Program-made: the position numbers and the translations under genes
Shown: positions 1-8,656 of the stretch, in pieces
Numbering within the stretch: the stretch's first letter is position 1
Layout: each line of letters starts with the position of its first letter
Notes under the pieces: generated by a model
Told to the model about the DNA's origin: nothing
What the model saw: only the letters and a program-made list of their open reading frames with translations
Database searches by the model: none
Assembly: GCF_021372645.1 (NCBI RefSeq)
Contig: NZ_JAJFUC010000097.1
Span: forward strand, 1-35,441
DNA: 35,441 nucleotides
Direction of reading: 5' to 3'
From: Clostridium sp.
GTDB lineage: Bacteria; Bacillota; Clostridia; Clostridiales; Clostridiaceae

Positions 1-316
1 TATTTTTTACGATTATTCTCGGATTTTCTTGGCTTAAGTGACCAAAATTCGTATTCGGTAATCAATCTTATGACAAGTTAACTTACAGTACTCAAAATAT
101 TAAGTACTAAAAAAAGCCTAACATAAGTGTAGTCATCTACATTCATATTAAACTTCTATCTATAACTAATTTAAACACCATGTTAGAAAAGTAAACTTTA
201 AATATCTCATTCTTAGCATTATAAATAGATGCTAAAGTTTTCTTCTCACTGGCTAGGAATTTATTCAGAATATTATGCCTTTATCTTATACTTCATATAA
301 TAAATATTTTCCAAAC
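1..316. other. AT-rich stretch without recognisable gene
   Basis: I see no open frame with a ribosome binding site, no RNA gene and no strong repeat here. It lies downstream of the tRNA terminator and is probably spacer; an undetected small RNA or the end of a gene outside the window cannot be excluded. Confidence 0.5.
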
Positions 317-347
317 AAAAAAAGACCTGAGCTACTGCTTAAGTCTT
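317..347 (-). terminator. Rho-independent terminator of the tRNA unit
   Basis: On the minus strand, arms AAGACTTAAGC and GCTCAGGTCTT pair around a 4-base loop with one mismatch and one G-U pair, and are followed by seven T. It begins two bases after the tRNA-Met CCA end, so it closes the Leu-Met tRNA transcript. Confidence 0.8.
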
Positions 348-348
348 A

Positions 349-424
<76 letters not shown>

Positions 425-443
425 ATATTATTTTTTTCATATA

Positions 444-532
444 TGGTGCCGAAGACCGGAATCGAACCGGTACGGTGTTTAACTACCGCAGGATTTTAAG
501 TCCTGTGCGTCTGCCAGTTCCGCCACTTCGGC
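444..532 (-). tRNA. tRNA-Leu (anticodon TAA)
   Basis: 89-base class II tRNA with a long variable arm and encoded CCA. The acceptor stem pairs GCCGAAG with CTTCGGC, and the anticodon stem-loop reads CAGGA-CTTAAAA-TCCTG, giving anticodon TAA, which reads the UUA codons dominant in this AT-rich genome. It is the first gene of the two-tRNA unit. Confidence 0.95.
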
Positions 533-566
533 ATGTTATTACAAATTATGTTCAACAACAAGTCTA

Positions 567-595
567 ATTATAATATATAATCTTTATACTGTCAA
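567..595 (-). promoter_or_regulatory. Consensus sigma-A promoter of the tRNA pair
   Basis: TTGACA (590-595) and TATAAT (567-572) on the minus strand are both perfect consensus boxes separated by exactly 17 bases. The predicted start lies about 28 bases upstream of tRNA-Leu, as expected for a stable-RNA promoter. Confidence 0.85.
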
Positions 596-715
596 TAGAA
601 ATCTTCTTATAATTTTTATTTCCTAAAATTCACAACAATATATAGAAAAACTTATGTATTTATATTAAATTACTTTAAGCTCTATTATGTAAATTTTCAT
701 ATGTTAATACATAAT

Positions 716-767
716 GTAGAATAAAATATAAAGGAATCTAAAAGGATCCTCTACTAATTTATTCTAC
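716..767. repeat. Inverted repeat after yabR
   Basis: Perfect 10-base arms GTAGAATAAA (716-725) and TTTATTCTAC (758-767) enclose 32 bases that hold a further GGATCC-centred partial palindrome. No T-run follows on either side, so it is not a classical terminator, but it may protect the 3' end of the yabR transcript. Confidence 0.5.
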
Positions 768-824
768 ACTTCTAATTTTGTTAAATAGTTTTTATATTGA
801 TATGTCTATATATGCTAAAAAATA

Positions 825-1235
825 TTATTGACCTTTTTTTCCACCTTTTCCCTTAAATTCTTGGTGTTTCTTTACATCTTGCATTCTTTCTTCACTATCT
901 TTTAAGAACTTAGACATAATATCTTCAAAATTTCCTATATTGTTAGGCTTTCTTTTTTCAGTTGCCTTCCAGTCAATCTCTGCTGGTTTAACTGATTTTT
1001 TTTGAATATTTGCTTGTTTTATTGAAAGACTAATTTTCCCGTTATCATCAATTGAGATAACTTTTACCTTCACTTTATCTTGCTCACTAAGATGTTCTCT
1101 AATATCTTTTACATAAGAATCTGCAACTTCTGAAATATGAACTAATCCAGTTTTGCCTTCAACTTCAATAAAAGCTCCAAAATTTGTGATGTTTATCACT
1201 GTGCCCTCTACTATGTTTCCTGCCATTAAGGTCAT
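825..1235 (-). CDS. yabR: S1-domain RNA-binding protein (YabR/general stress protein 13 family)
   Basis: 136-residue cytoplasmic protein. The N-terminal ~75 residues form one S1 OB-fold: NITNFGAFIE, then GLVHISEVAD and a KVKVISID strand, the classic S1 signature. The C-terminal half is charged, Lys/Gly-rich and probably disordered. Family members (B. subtilis YabR) associate with RNA or ribosomes, but no precise role is settled. A longer open frame begins at 1301, but the ribosome site TAAGGAGGAG lies just upstream of the ATG at 1235 and sets the start. It is the last protein gene of the hup-rqcP-yabPQ-divIC-yabR cluster, matching the order in Bacillus and other clostridia. Confidence 0.88.
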   Translation of the reverse strand: MTLMAGNIVEGTVINITNFGAFIEVEGKTGLVHISEVADSYVKDIREHLSEQDKVKVKVISIDDNGKISLSIKQANIQKKSVKPAEIDWKATEKRKPNNIGNFEDIMSKFLKDSEERMQDVKKHQEFKGKGGKKGQ

Positions 1236-1390
1236 GTTTAAAAGACTCCTCCTTAAATTTAAAAAATATATAAATTTATAAAAACAAATGCTGATATGCA
1301 TGAGTTCTTTAATTTAAAATACAAATTTAATTATTATTTAATTATTATTATTTTATTCAGAGTTTTATAAGCTTTTCTATACAACGAAAG

Positions 1391-1684
1391 TTAATTAGGA
1401 CTTTTATCTATTATCCCACTATTAACAACTTTCTCCCCGGGTTTAATCATTCCGAGTCTCTCCCTTGCTAGTTTCTCAAGATAATCTGATGAATCTGAAT
1501 TGATTTTCTCAACTTCATCTTGAAGCCTCTCATTTTTTTGCTTAACTTCATCTAACTGCAATTGCTTACTATTAATTTCTTTTTGAATTCTATTCATGGT
1601 TACACTTTGCCTAATATAGCTAAAAACAAAGAAAATAATACACCCAGCAATTATTATCTTTTTTAACATTAACTTTTTTTCCAT
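1391..1684 (-). CDS. divIC: Septum formation initiator DivIC/FtsB family
   Basis: 97-residue bitopic membrane protein: a short basic N-terminus (MEKKLMLKK), one membrane segment at about 8-24, then an extracellular coiled coil at about 30-70 rich in K, E, Q and N, and a LARERLGMIKPGE motif typical of the family. DivIC/FtsB pairs with FtsL and DivIB/FtsQ in the divisome and helps activate septal wall synthesis. Size and motif match family members. A GAGG site precedes the ATG by about 8 bases. It lies downstream of yabQ, the usual arrangement in spore formers. Confidence 0.88.
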   Translation of the reverse strand: MEKKLMLKKIIIAGCIIFFVFSYIRQSVTMNRIQKEINSKQLQLDEVKQKNERLQDEVEKINSDSSDYLEKLARERLGMIKPGEKVVNSGIIDKSPN

Positions 1685-1760
1685 CTATAGAACCTCTATT
1701 TTACAAATTCTCTTAAGTCTATTGTAAACACTATATTACTATTATTCAAGTAATTTTTTC

Positions 1761-2153
1761 TTATTTGCTTCTATCTGTAATTTTATATGCAATTATTTTT
1801 AATGGATACCATATGTTTTTTAATAATATTCGAATTAATTTATAAAATAATTTTGCTACTACCATTTCACTAGCATAAAAATATTTACTAATAAATTTAA
1901 AATATAATAAAATAGCAATAATTATAAAAGCATATACATAGGGAGTTAAGAATGCATAGTTAGTATATAATAAAAAAGTAAATACAACTAAAGCAATAAG
2001 TATACAAAATAATATATCTTCTATTATTGTTAATATTTTTATAGAGTTTATTCCTCTTATTCCTCTATATATATCGAACAATATTCCTGCTATAAACCCT
2101 CCAATTAGACTATATATAATAAGACTAATTTGCATATTTAATTCTAAAGGCAT
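1761..2153 (-). CDS. yabQ: Spore cortex biosynthesis protein YabQ
   Basis: 130 residues with about four hydrophobic segments (roughly 8-28, 40-65, 68-85 and 100-125) and the family-typical start MPLELNMQISLIIYSLIGGF followed by G-FDIYRGIRG. YabQ is a mother-cell membrane protein needed for spore cortex formation in B. subtilis. Its ATG lies only 7 bases after the yabP stop and has a weak ribosome site, which suggests translational coupling. Identification rests on sequence pattern and on the yabP-yabQ-divIC order. Confidence 0.85.
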   Translation of the reverse strand: MPLELNMQISLIIYSLIGGFIAGILFDIYRGIRGINSIKILTIIEDILFCILIALVVFTFLLYTNYAFLTPYVYAFIIIAILLYFKFISKYFYASEMVVAKLFYKLIRILLKNIWYPLKIIAYKITDRSK

Positions 2154-2160
2154 ACTATTG

Positions 2161-2454
2161 CTACTTAAATAATTTATTTATTATACTTTCATTGCTCTTT
2201 TTTGATACTTTCCCATTATACACTATAGATGCAATACTTCCAGCAATTATAACATCGCCATTTTGTACATCTAATTTATTCATTTTTAACTCTTCTCCCT
2301 TAATAGTTAAGTTACCTAGATTAGTTGTTAAATCTATTTTCTGTTCATCAAAACTTATAACTTCAATAACACCGCTTAAAGTCAACCTTTTTCTATCTTC
2401 TAAAGCTAAATTAGATTTATTATCTTCTATTTTATTTTCCACTCTTTTCTCCAT
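2161..2454 (-). CDS. yabP: Sporulation protein YabP
   Basis: 97-residue soluble protein of the YabP/YqfC family. Visible features are an N-terminal polar stretch, RKRLTLSGVIEVISFDEQ, and the L-GNLTIKGEEL-M-KLD strand-rich core. YabP is needed for efficient sporulation and is expressed in the mother cell in Bacillus. The frame stays open to an ATG at 2469, but that ATG is part of the ribosome site itself (ATGGAGGAA); GGAGG sits 8 bases before the ATG at 2454, which is therefore the likely start. It is the first gene of the yabP-yabQ pair and lies 164 bases downstream of rqcP. Confidence 0.87.
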   Translation of the reverse strand: MEKRVENKIEDNKSNLALEDRKRLTLSGVIEVISFDEQKIDLTTNLGNLTIKGEELKMNKLDVQNGDVIIAGSIASIVYNGKVSKKSNESIINKLFK

Positions 2455-2618
2455 TAAAAATTCCTCCATTCATTCTTCTTAGTCACATGATTGAATGTGC
2501 CTTATACAATATATGTTTATATATTGTAATTTAGAATGTATAATCTTTAATGAGCCCAGTTTATTACTACTCATTTTCTTCTATATATTAAAGAAAGAGT
2601 AGATATACTCAATTGTTC

Positions 2619-2879
2619 CTACTCTCTATCTTCTTCACCTTCAATAATTACATACATTTCTTTTGCATCTTCTTTTCTTACATGCTCTGCTATATTAATT
2701 ATCTCTGCTTTTAATATTCTATTAGCAAATGTTATTTGTATTATGTCTCCTTCTTTTATTTTAGTAGAAGGTTTTGCTAATTTATCATTTATTAATATAC
2801 GACCACTTTCGCATATCTCTTTTGCTACAGTTCTTCTCTTTATAATACGAGACACCTTTAAGTATTTATCTAATCTCAT
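2619..2879 (-). CDS. rqcP: S4-domain RNA-binding protein RqcP (HslR/YabO)
   Basis: 86 residues. The N-terminal ~60 residues are an S4 RNA-binding fold beginning MRLDKYLKVSRIIKRRTVAKE and containing GRILINDKLAKPSTKIKEGD, which is diagnostic of the HslR/YabO/RqcP group. In Firmicutes RqcP binds the obstructed 50S subunit with RqcH and drives poly-alanine tailing of stalled chains. The site AAAGGAG lies 7 bases before the ATG. It follows hup across a hairpin and precedes yabP, the conserved order. Confidence 0.88.
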   Translation of the reverse strand: MRLDKYLKVSRIIKRRTVAKEICESGRILINDKLAKPSTKIKEGDIIQITFANRILKAEIINIAEHVRKEDAKEMYVIIEGEEDRE

Positions 2880-2897
2880 ACTTTTCTCCTTTATTAA

Positions 2898-2924
2898 AAG
2901 AACCCGAGAAAACCCGGGTTCTTA
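2898..2924 (-). terminator. Hairpin between hup and rqcP
   Basis: Arms AGAACCCG and CGGGTTCT pair perfectly around an 8-base loop; on the minus strand they are followed by only a short T-run (TTTTAATAA). This fits a partial terminator that keeps most of the abundant hup message separate while letting some transcription into rqcP. Confidence 0.65.
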
Positions 2925-2949
2925 TTTACTCTTTTTAACTGACACTTTA

Positions 2950-3225
2950 TTACTTGTTAACTTTATCTTTGAATTCTTTACCAGCTTTAAACACTGGAAC
3001 TGTTGTTGCAGGAATGTTTATAACTTCTTTAGTTCTAGGATTTCTTCCTTCTCTAGCTGCTCTTTCTCTTGTTTCGAAAGTTCCAAAGCCAACTAATTGA
3101 ACCTTTTCACCTTTTTCTAGTGATTCCTCAACACTTTCAATTAAAGCTTTTAATGCTAATTCTGCATCCTTTTTTGTTAACTTACTCTTTTCTGCCATAC
3201 TAGTTATTAATTCTGCTTTATTCAC
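2950..3225 (-). CDS. hup: HU family DNA-binding protein
   Basis: 91-residue HU monomer, normal length for the family. It begins MNKAELI and contains the beta-arm signature GFGTFETRERAAREGRNP, then a C-terminal PVFKAGKEFKDKV helix. It bends and compacts DNA as a dimer. The start codon is GTG at 3225, with AAGGAGG 8 bases upstream; the ATG within the spacer is out of frame and stops after three codons. It has its own promoter and a downstream hairpin, consistent with high expression. Confidence 0.95.
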   Translation of the reverse strand: MNKAELITSMAEKSKLTKKDAELALKALIESVEESLEKGEKVQLVGFGTFETRERAAREGRNPRTKEVINIPATTVPVFKAGKEFKDKVNK

Positions 3226-3297
3226 AATAACATCCTCCTTAAAATCCAGTTATATATTTTCTAACTGTCTACTTTATGTACTAAATTGCACTTCTTT

Positions 3298-3326
3298 ATT
3301 ATATAACCTCTTCAGCTACCCGTCTA
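3298..3326 (-). promoter_or_regulatory. Probable sigma-A promoter of hup
   Basis: TATAAT (3298-3303) is perfect and lies 17 bases from TAGACG (3321-3326), a 4/6 match to TTGACA. The predicted leader to the hup GTG is about 65 bases. Confidence 0.5.
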
Positions 3327-3447
3327 TAGAAAAACGCTTTCTTCCCCCTATATATAACTAAATAATCCAAATAAATCATTACAACATAGTTCTTATATAA
3401 ATAATTATTCTGCACAAACTAAAGAATTCCTTTATTTAAATTAGACA

Positions 3448-4899
3448 TTAATCTAATTTTTTTGAAATTTTCCAATATTCATCCATTTCTTCCATATTCA
3501 TATTCATTAATTCAATACCTTTGTCTTTAGCAGCTCTCTCAATATAATCAAATCTTCTTATAAACTTATCTATGGTACAATTTAGTGCTATTTCTTCATC
3601 TACTTTTAAAAATCTTGCAACATTAACACATGAAAATAGTAAATCTCCAATTTCTTCTTCTATTTTCTCCATGTTTTCTATATTATATACATCTATTACC
3701 TCTTTAAGTTCTTCTTTTACCTTATTTATAGCAAAACTTACGTCATCAAAATCAAATCCAACCTTTTTTGCCTTCTCTTGAACCTTATGTGCCCTTAAAA
3801 TTGCTGGTAATCCTTTCGTTATGCCCCTCATTTCTTCAGTAAGACTACTATAACCCTTTTCCTTTTTCTTTAATTCATCCCATTTTACAAGTACTTCTTC
3901 AGAAGAATTTAATTCACTAGAATTTTTAAAAACATGTGGGTGTCTGCTTATCATTTTATTACAGATTCCTTCAATTACATCACTTATATCAAAATATCCA
4001 TCTTCCTTCCCAATAGAAGCATGAAAAACAACTTGGAGGAGCACATCTCCCAATTCCTCAATTAAAGAGTTATCATTTTCTTGATCTATTGCATCTATAA
4101 CTTCATAGCTTTCTTCTATTAAAGCTTTTTTAAGAGACTTGTGAGTTTGTTCCCTATCCCATGGACAACCATCTTCACTTCTTAATATTTCTATTATTTC
4201 TAAAAAGTCATTGAAGTCCTTTTTATTTTTCAAATCTTTTGGAATGTATATGGATGTTAAATAATCTATATCTTCTTGCATATCTAATTCAAATAAAGGT
4301 ATCTTTCTTATACTTTCTTGTTTTTCTATTCCTGCTGCTCTTACATAATAAATTTCTGTTTCATCATTATATTGTTCCAATAACTTTAATTTAACTTCTG
4401 ATGCTATTAGTTGATTATACACTTGAGTAATTATAGTTCCTATTCTCTTGTCTAAAATTTGGTTTCCTATATCAAATGAATCTATAATCTTTAATCCTTG
4501 TATGGGGTCAATCCTAAGACTTTCAATCATGGCATCAATAAAACTTACTGCTGGTATTATCTTATATTCTATATTGTTTTCTTTGCATAGGTCTATTAAA
4601 TTAAATACTGACTTTTCTGCAACTAATGGATGACCAGGCACTGCATAAATTAAATCACCTAAATCATCATGCTTTTTAATCAAGTCTTTAGCTATATTTA
4701 AATATACCTCATCAAAACTATTTATACTTTCATAAACATTATCATACGTATAAAATATAATTTTCTTTTCTTTTAAGTAATCTACTGTAGGATGCTTTTC
4801 TGTCCTTAAAAATATATTTTTATTACTTTCAAGTTCACATATTGTTCCTATAGTCAATGCTTCCTTAGCTCCTGGTCCTAATCCTACTATTTTAATCAT
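3448..4899 (-). CDS. mazG: Nucleoside triphosphate pyrophosphohydrolase MazG with N-terminal methylase-like domain
   Basis: 483 residues, the two-domain clostridial/Bacillus form (YabN type). Residues 1-~215 resemble tetrapyrrole (SAM-dependent) methylases: VGLGPGAKEALTIGT at the start and YAVPGHPLVAE near 100. Residues ~235-480 carry two MazG repeats: LRSEDGCPWDREQTH, the metal-binding EESYEVIDAI with EELGDVLLQ, and a second EELKEVIDV with EEEIGDLLFS. MazG hydrolyses non-canonical or excess NTPs to NMP and pyrophosphate; the role of the methylase-like part is unclear. The ATG has AAGGAGAGG upstream and lies 17 bases after spoVB, so the two are probably cotranscribed. Confidence 0.92.
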   Translation of the reverse strand: MIKIVGLGPGAKEALTIGTICELESNKNIFLRTEKHPTVDYLKEKKIIFYTYDNVYESINSFDEVYLNIAKDLIKKHDDLGDLIYAVPGHPLVAEKSVFNLIDLCKENNIEYKIIPAVSFIDAMIESLRIDPIQGLKIIDSFDIGNQILDKRIGTIITQVYNQLIASEVKLKLLEQYNDETEIYYVRAAGIEKQESIRKIPLFELDMQEDIDYLTSIYIPKDLKNKKDFNDFLEIIEILRSEDGCPWDREQTHKSLKKALIEESYEVIDAIDQENDNSLIEELGDVLLQVVFHASIGKEDGYFDISDVIEGICNKMISRHPHVFKNSSELNSSEEVLVKWDELKKKEKGYSSLTEEMRGITKGLPAILRAHKVQEKAKKVGFDFDDVSFAINKVKEELKEVIDVYNIENMEKIEEEIGDLLFSCVNVARFLKVDEEIALNCTIDKFIRRFDYIERAAKDKGIELMNMNMEEMDEYWKISKKLD

Positions 4900-4916
4900 T
4901 AGGTTTCCTCTCCTTT

Positions 4917-6452
4917 TTACCTTTTTCTAATTCTACTCTTTATCTCCTCAACATTAAACACTTTAAATACAATTATTAATAACACATATATTATCATACC
5001 TAAAGATATAGATGTTAAGCAAGACATTACATTGCTTGTTGTATTTTTATATATAATATTATAACTAATTAATACAAATAACATCATAATAGTTGATGCA
5101 TATGATGGTTTTATTAATATTTCGTATAAATTAAGTTTTACCCTTAATGTAAATTTCATGGTTATTATATTTAAAATACTTACTGCTGTATAAGCACTAA
5201 AACTTGCTATAACAGCACCATATATATTAAATTGTTCCATAGGAACCAACAACCAAGTTAATACAATCTTAATTATACATCCAATTAATAAGTTAATGAC
5301 AGGTTTTATATAATTCCCTGTTCCCTGCAATATGGCTGTTGTTGTTTGAGTAATTATTATAAAAGGAATAGTTAAAGATAAATATTTTAATATTTCTATA
5401 CCCTCAAATCTGCCTGGAAATATAAATTTCATTACCGGTTCAGCTAAAAAGAAGAGTCCAAAGGCACAAGGAATGGCAATTACTGTTGCCATTTTCATAG
5501 AATCATCTATTTTCTTTTTAAGTTCTTTTTGTTTTTTAAGCACAAAGATTTCAGCTATAATAGGTATTAAAGATGTGCAAATTGCCATGGAAAGAGTTAA
5601 TGGAATATTTATAATTACAGCAGCTTTACCTGTTAATTGTGCATATAGTATAGTAGCTTGTGTGTTTGTAAATCCTGCTTCTAATAGCTTTTGTGGAACT
5701 AAAATTGAATCTATTAAATTCATAATGCTGCCAACTGTCGTACCTAATGATATTGGTATTGCAATTTTTAATATTGTATTCAATATTTCAGGATTATTTT
5801 TTATCTTTTTTATATGATAATGTTTCTTAATCTTCTTATAATTATAATATAAATATGACCCTGCAATAACAGCCCCTGCAGTAGCACCAAATGCTGCTCC
5901 TCCTGCTGAATACTCAATTCCCCTTGGTAATAGGAATATAGCAAGTCCTACCCCAAATACCACTCGCCCAATCTGTTCTATTATTTGCGATATAGCTGAT
6001 GGGGTCATATTCTGCAGTCCTTGAAAAAAACCCCTAAATATAGTTACAAAAGATATTACAATTGGTGCAAATGATATTCCTATTAATGAATAATATGCTT
6101 TAGGATCCCATTTTAAAAATACTATTATTGACTTTGCAAAAAAGAATAACACCAACGTAGTGCCTGTCCCTATTATAGTCATTAAAATAGTAGATTCCTT
6201 CATTACTTCAAAACTTCCATACATATCATTCGTTGCATTTTTTTCTGATATCATCTTTGAGATTGCGACAGGTACTCCTGAAGCCATTGCTATAAAAAAC
6301 ATATACAGTGGATATGACATTTGATAATACCCTATTCCTTCATCTCCTATTAACATTATTAATGGCCATCTAAAAAATAGTCCCAAAAATCTAGTTAATA
6401 TTCCTGCGACTCCAAGAATTATACTCCCTTTTATTAATGATTGCTTATTCAT
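4917..6452 (-). CDS. spoVB: SpoVB-like polysaccharide/lipid flippase (MOP family)
   Basis: 511-residue integral membrane protein with about 13-14 hydrophobic segments, beginning MNKQSLIKGSIILGVAGILTR, the standard start of SpoVB/MurJ-like MOP transporters. SpoVB is needed for cortex peptidoglycan in B. subtilis, probably by moving lipid-linked precursor across the outer forespore membrane; several paralogues exist in clostridia, so substrate is inferred. Basic residues in cytoplasmic loops (YNYKKIKKHYHIKKIKNN) fit positive-inside topology. GGAGG lies 9 bases before the ATG. It sits between spoVT and mazG, as in other clostridia. Confidence 0.85.
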   Translation of the reverse strand: MNKQSLIKGSIILGVAGILTRFLGLFFRWPLIMLIGDEGIGYYQMSYPLYMFFIAMASGVPVAISKMISEKNATNDMYGSFEVMKESTILMTIIGTGTTLVLFFFAKSIIVFLKWDPKAYYSLIGISFAPIVISFVTIFRGFFQGLQNMTPSAISQIIEQIGRVVFGVGLAIFLLPRGIEYSAGGAAFGATAGAVIAGSYLYYNYKKIKKHYHIKKIKNNPEILNTILKIAIPISLGTTVGSIMNLIDSILVPQKLLEAGFTNTQATILYAQLTGKAAVIINIPLTLSMAICTSLIPIIAEIFVLKKQKELKKKIDDSMKMATVIAIPCAFGLFFLAEPVMKFIFPGRFEGIEILKYLSLTIPFIIITQTTTAILQGTGNYIKPVINLLIGCIIKIVLTWLLVPMEQFNIYGAVIASFSAYTAVSILNIITMKFTLRVKLNLYEILIKPSYASTIMMLFVLISYNIIYKNTTSNVMSCLTSISLGMIIYVLLIIVFKVFNVEEIKSRIRKR

Positions 6453-6548
6453 AAAGCACCTCCAAACTTACATGTTACTAATTAATTATTATTGTAAGTC
6501 TAGAGGTATTATGCCTTTTATTTTCATACAGTGATTAAATAATAAATA

Positions 6549-7097
6549 TTATTGCTCCATTTGTTTTCCTAAAAATGCTGCTGCTGTTTCAACTAATTTT
6601 GTTTCAACTTCACCGAGTTCTACATCTTCTTTTGATATAATGATTACAGCGCCAATTTGATCACCTTCTGCTATGATTGGTGATATAACTTGACTATTAT
6701 AAGTTGATTCGTCATCATCATTATGTAATGGTATTACTGTATTGGTAGATTTATTTAATAATACAGTTTTTCTTTCATCCATTATTTTTTCTAATTCACT
6801 ACTTACTTTTCTTTCTACATATTCCTTTTTAGTTGCTCCACTCACCGAAATAAATGCATCTTTGTCAGCTATTAAGACAACGTGCCCTATAACTTGTTGT
6901 AAACTATCACAATACTCTTTTGAAAAATTAGTAAGTTCTTCAATTGGTGAATACTTTTTTAGAATCACGCCACCGTCTCTATCCGTAAAGATCTCTAGTG
7001 GATCTCCTTCTCTTATTCTTAAAGTTCGCCTTATTTCTTTTGGTATTACCACTCTTCCTAGATCATCAATTCTTCTAACAATTCCTGTTGCTTTCAT
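6549..7097 (-). CDS. spoVT: Stage V sporulation transcription regulator SpoVT
   Basis: 182 residues. Residues 1-~50 are an AbrB-type swapped-hairpin DNA-binding domain (MKATGIVRRIDDLGRVVIPK, then IREGDPLEIF), almost identical in wording to Bacillus SpoVT. Residues ~55-180 form a GAF-like sensor domain. SpoVT is a late forespore regulator that tunes sigma-G genes. The ATG has AAAGGAGG 11 bases upstream. It stands apart from prsA behind a strong terminator and probably has its own forespore promoter. Confidence 0.95.
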   Translation of the reverse strand: MKATGIVRRIDDLGRVVIPKEIRRTLRIREGDPLEIFTDRDGGVILKKYSPIEELTNFSKEYCDSLQQVIGHVVLIADKDAFISVSGATKKEYVERKVSSELEKIMDERKTVLLNKSTNTVIPLHNDDDESTYNSQVISPIIAEGDQIGAVIIISKEDVELGEVETKLVETAAAFLGKQMEQ

Positions 7098-7142
7098 TGG
7101 TTATATAACCTCCTTTGAAACTCTATTAATGGGTTGCACTAT

Positions 7143-7171
7143 TATTATTTGAATTTCTAGAAATTTTATAC
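7143..7171 (-). promoter_or_regulatory. Possible sigma-G-type promoter of spoVT
   Basis: On the minus strand GTATA (7167-7171) and CAAATAATA (7143-7151) stand 15 bases apart, about 50 bases before the spoVT ATG. They resemble forespore sigma-F/G elements. spoVT is known to be sigma-G dependent in Bacillus; the match here is judged by eye and weak. Confidence 0.3.
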
Positions 7172-7233
7172 ACTTATAGACAAATTTTATATAAAATTTA
7201 TTTTTCATAAGTCAAAGTGGCTAACTGTGATAT

Positions 7234-7275
7234 TTGAAGTCTTAATTTCTTATAAATGAAAAATTAAGACTTCAA
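7234..7275. repeat. Perfect 15-base inverted repeat upstream of spoVT
   Basis: TTGAAGTCTTAATTT (7234-7248) and its exact complement AAATTAAGACTTCAA (7261-7275) are separated by 12 bases. No T-run follows on either strand. It sits between the prsA terminator and the spoVT promoter region. Confidence 0.75.
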
Positions 7276-7299
7276 GATTAAATTAATATTATGTGATTT

Positions 7300-7350
7300 A
7301 AATAAAGAAGGCTGTCTTAAAATAATTATTTAAAACAGCCTTCTTTATTT
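7300..7350 (-). terminator. Strong bidirectional-looking terminator after prsA
   Basis: Arms of about 20 bases (AAATAAAGAAGGCTGT and its complement, with one mismatch deeper in) surround an AT loop. It lies 69 bases after the prsA stop and closes the leftward transcript from prsA. Confidence 0.85.
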
Positions 7351-7418
7351 ATTCAAAATTGTTCATAATTTGACCACTTAATATTAAAGATTATTAATTA
7401 CCTATTTGTCATTGATAA

Positions 7419-8453
7419 TTATAATTGATCCGCGTTAGTTTTAACTTTTAACGCTGTTTTCCATTCCGCTATTTTAGAATTAAAAGCATCTCCTTGTTTT
7501 TGTTGTAACAATGTTGATTTAATTTCATCTTTAGCTTTATCTAGTGGAGTTACTTCTGCCTGTTTTAATCCAGTAGCTTTAATTATATGATATCCATATT
7601 GACTCTTTACTGGTTGTGAAACTTCTCCCTCTTTTAAATTCTTAAATCCATCCATAAATTCAGGAACTAATTGTGTTGAATTATATGCTACAAATCCTAA
7701 GCTACCACCTTTATCCTTAGTTCCTGTATCTGTTGAATTTGCCTTCGCTATTGTTGCAAAATCAGCGCCAGCATCTATTTGTGCTTTCAATGAATTAGCC
7801 TTTTGCAATGATGCATCATAATCTATCGACCCATCACTAGCTTTTTCAGCAATTAAAATATGTGCTACTGTTGCTCCCGCACCTACTGAATATTTAGTAT
7901 CCTTATTTTCATCATAATATGTTTGAACATCATCATCTGTAACTGTTACATCTTTCAACATATCTTGTTGAACTGCATTTGTTATAATTTGATTCTTTAA
8001 AGATTCTTTAAGTTCATCCTCTGTAATACGATTTTGTTGTAAAACACTTTCCCATTGTCCTTCTTCAGAATATTGAGCCTTGTACTGATTTATCTGATTA
8101 TCAATTTGTTTATCTATATCATCATCAGATGGTTTAAGATTTAACTCAGTAGCTTTTTGTAAAAGTATCTTTTCTGTTACCATACTATCTAATTGTTGTT
8201 GCTTAATTTTTGTTATTTGATCTTTGACTTTATCATTAGTTGCATAATCATCTCCATACTGTTGTTTTAACTGAGCATCATATTTACTCATTTCTTTATC
8301 AAAATCGCCTTTTGTTATTTTTTCATTTCCAACTGTTGCAAGAACTGTTTTTTGTATTGCTTCTGGTGTCTTCTCAATCATCTTGCATCCCATAGCTGAT
8401 ACTGCAATTGTCAAAATAGCTATTGTTGCAATAATTTTTTTTATTTTTTTCAA
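7419..8453 (-). CDS. prsA: PrsA-type peptidyl-prolyl isomerase lipoprotein
   Basis: 344 residues. An N-terminal lipoprotein signal (basic MKKIKK, hydrophobic core, lipobox AMGC with the anchoring Cys near residue 23) places it outside the membrane. A SurA-like N-domain at ~30-190 is followed by a parvulin domain at ~195-300 (VAHILIAEKAS, GGSLGFV, SQYGYHIIKATG). It helps exported proteins fold. The start is TTG at 8453, with GAGGGG 7 bases upstream; no ATG could supply the complete signal peptide. It follows mfd with about 200 bases of spacer. Confidence 0.9.
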   Translation of the reverse strand: MKKIKKIIATIAILTIAVSAMGCKMIEKTPEAIQKTVLATVGNEKITKGDFDKEMSKYDAQLKQQYGDDYATNDKVKDQITKIKQQQLDSMVTEKILLQKATELNLKPSDDDIDKQIDNQINQYKAQYSEEGQWESVLQQNRITEDELKESLKNQIITNAVQQDMLKDVTVTDDDVQTYYDENKDTKYSVGAGATVAHILIAEKASDGSIDYDASLQKANSLKAQIDAGADFATIAKANSTDTGTKDKGGSLGFVAYNSTQLVPEFMDGFKNLKEGEVSQPVKSQYGYHIIKATGLKQAEVTPLDKAKDEIKSTLLQQKQGDAFNSKIAEWKTALKVKTNADQL

Positions 8454-8656
8454 AATTTTCCCCTCGCTTATTCCTAAATTTAAACATTAAAAAAAATAAC
8501 TGTTAAAATATGCTATATATGTTTTGTCACATATGGTTACTTTTTTGAAAATGTCTTATTGTAAAAAGTCATAATATTAGTATATCAATATTGTTTTTAT
8601 AATTCAATTTTTACACTATTTTATTTCTATTACTTTTCTTTTATATCATATCTTTG

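Noticed and set aside
2192-2482. Plus-strand open frame opposite yabP
   Set aside because: Mirror of yabP coding sequence; Ser/Phe-rich composition typical of antisense frames in AT-rich genes, no ribosome site.
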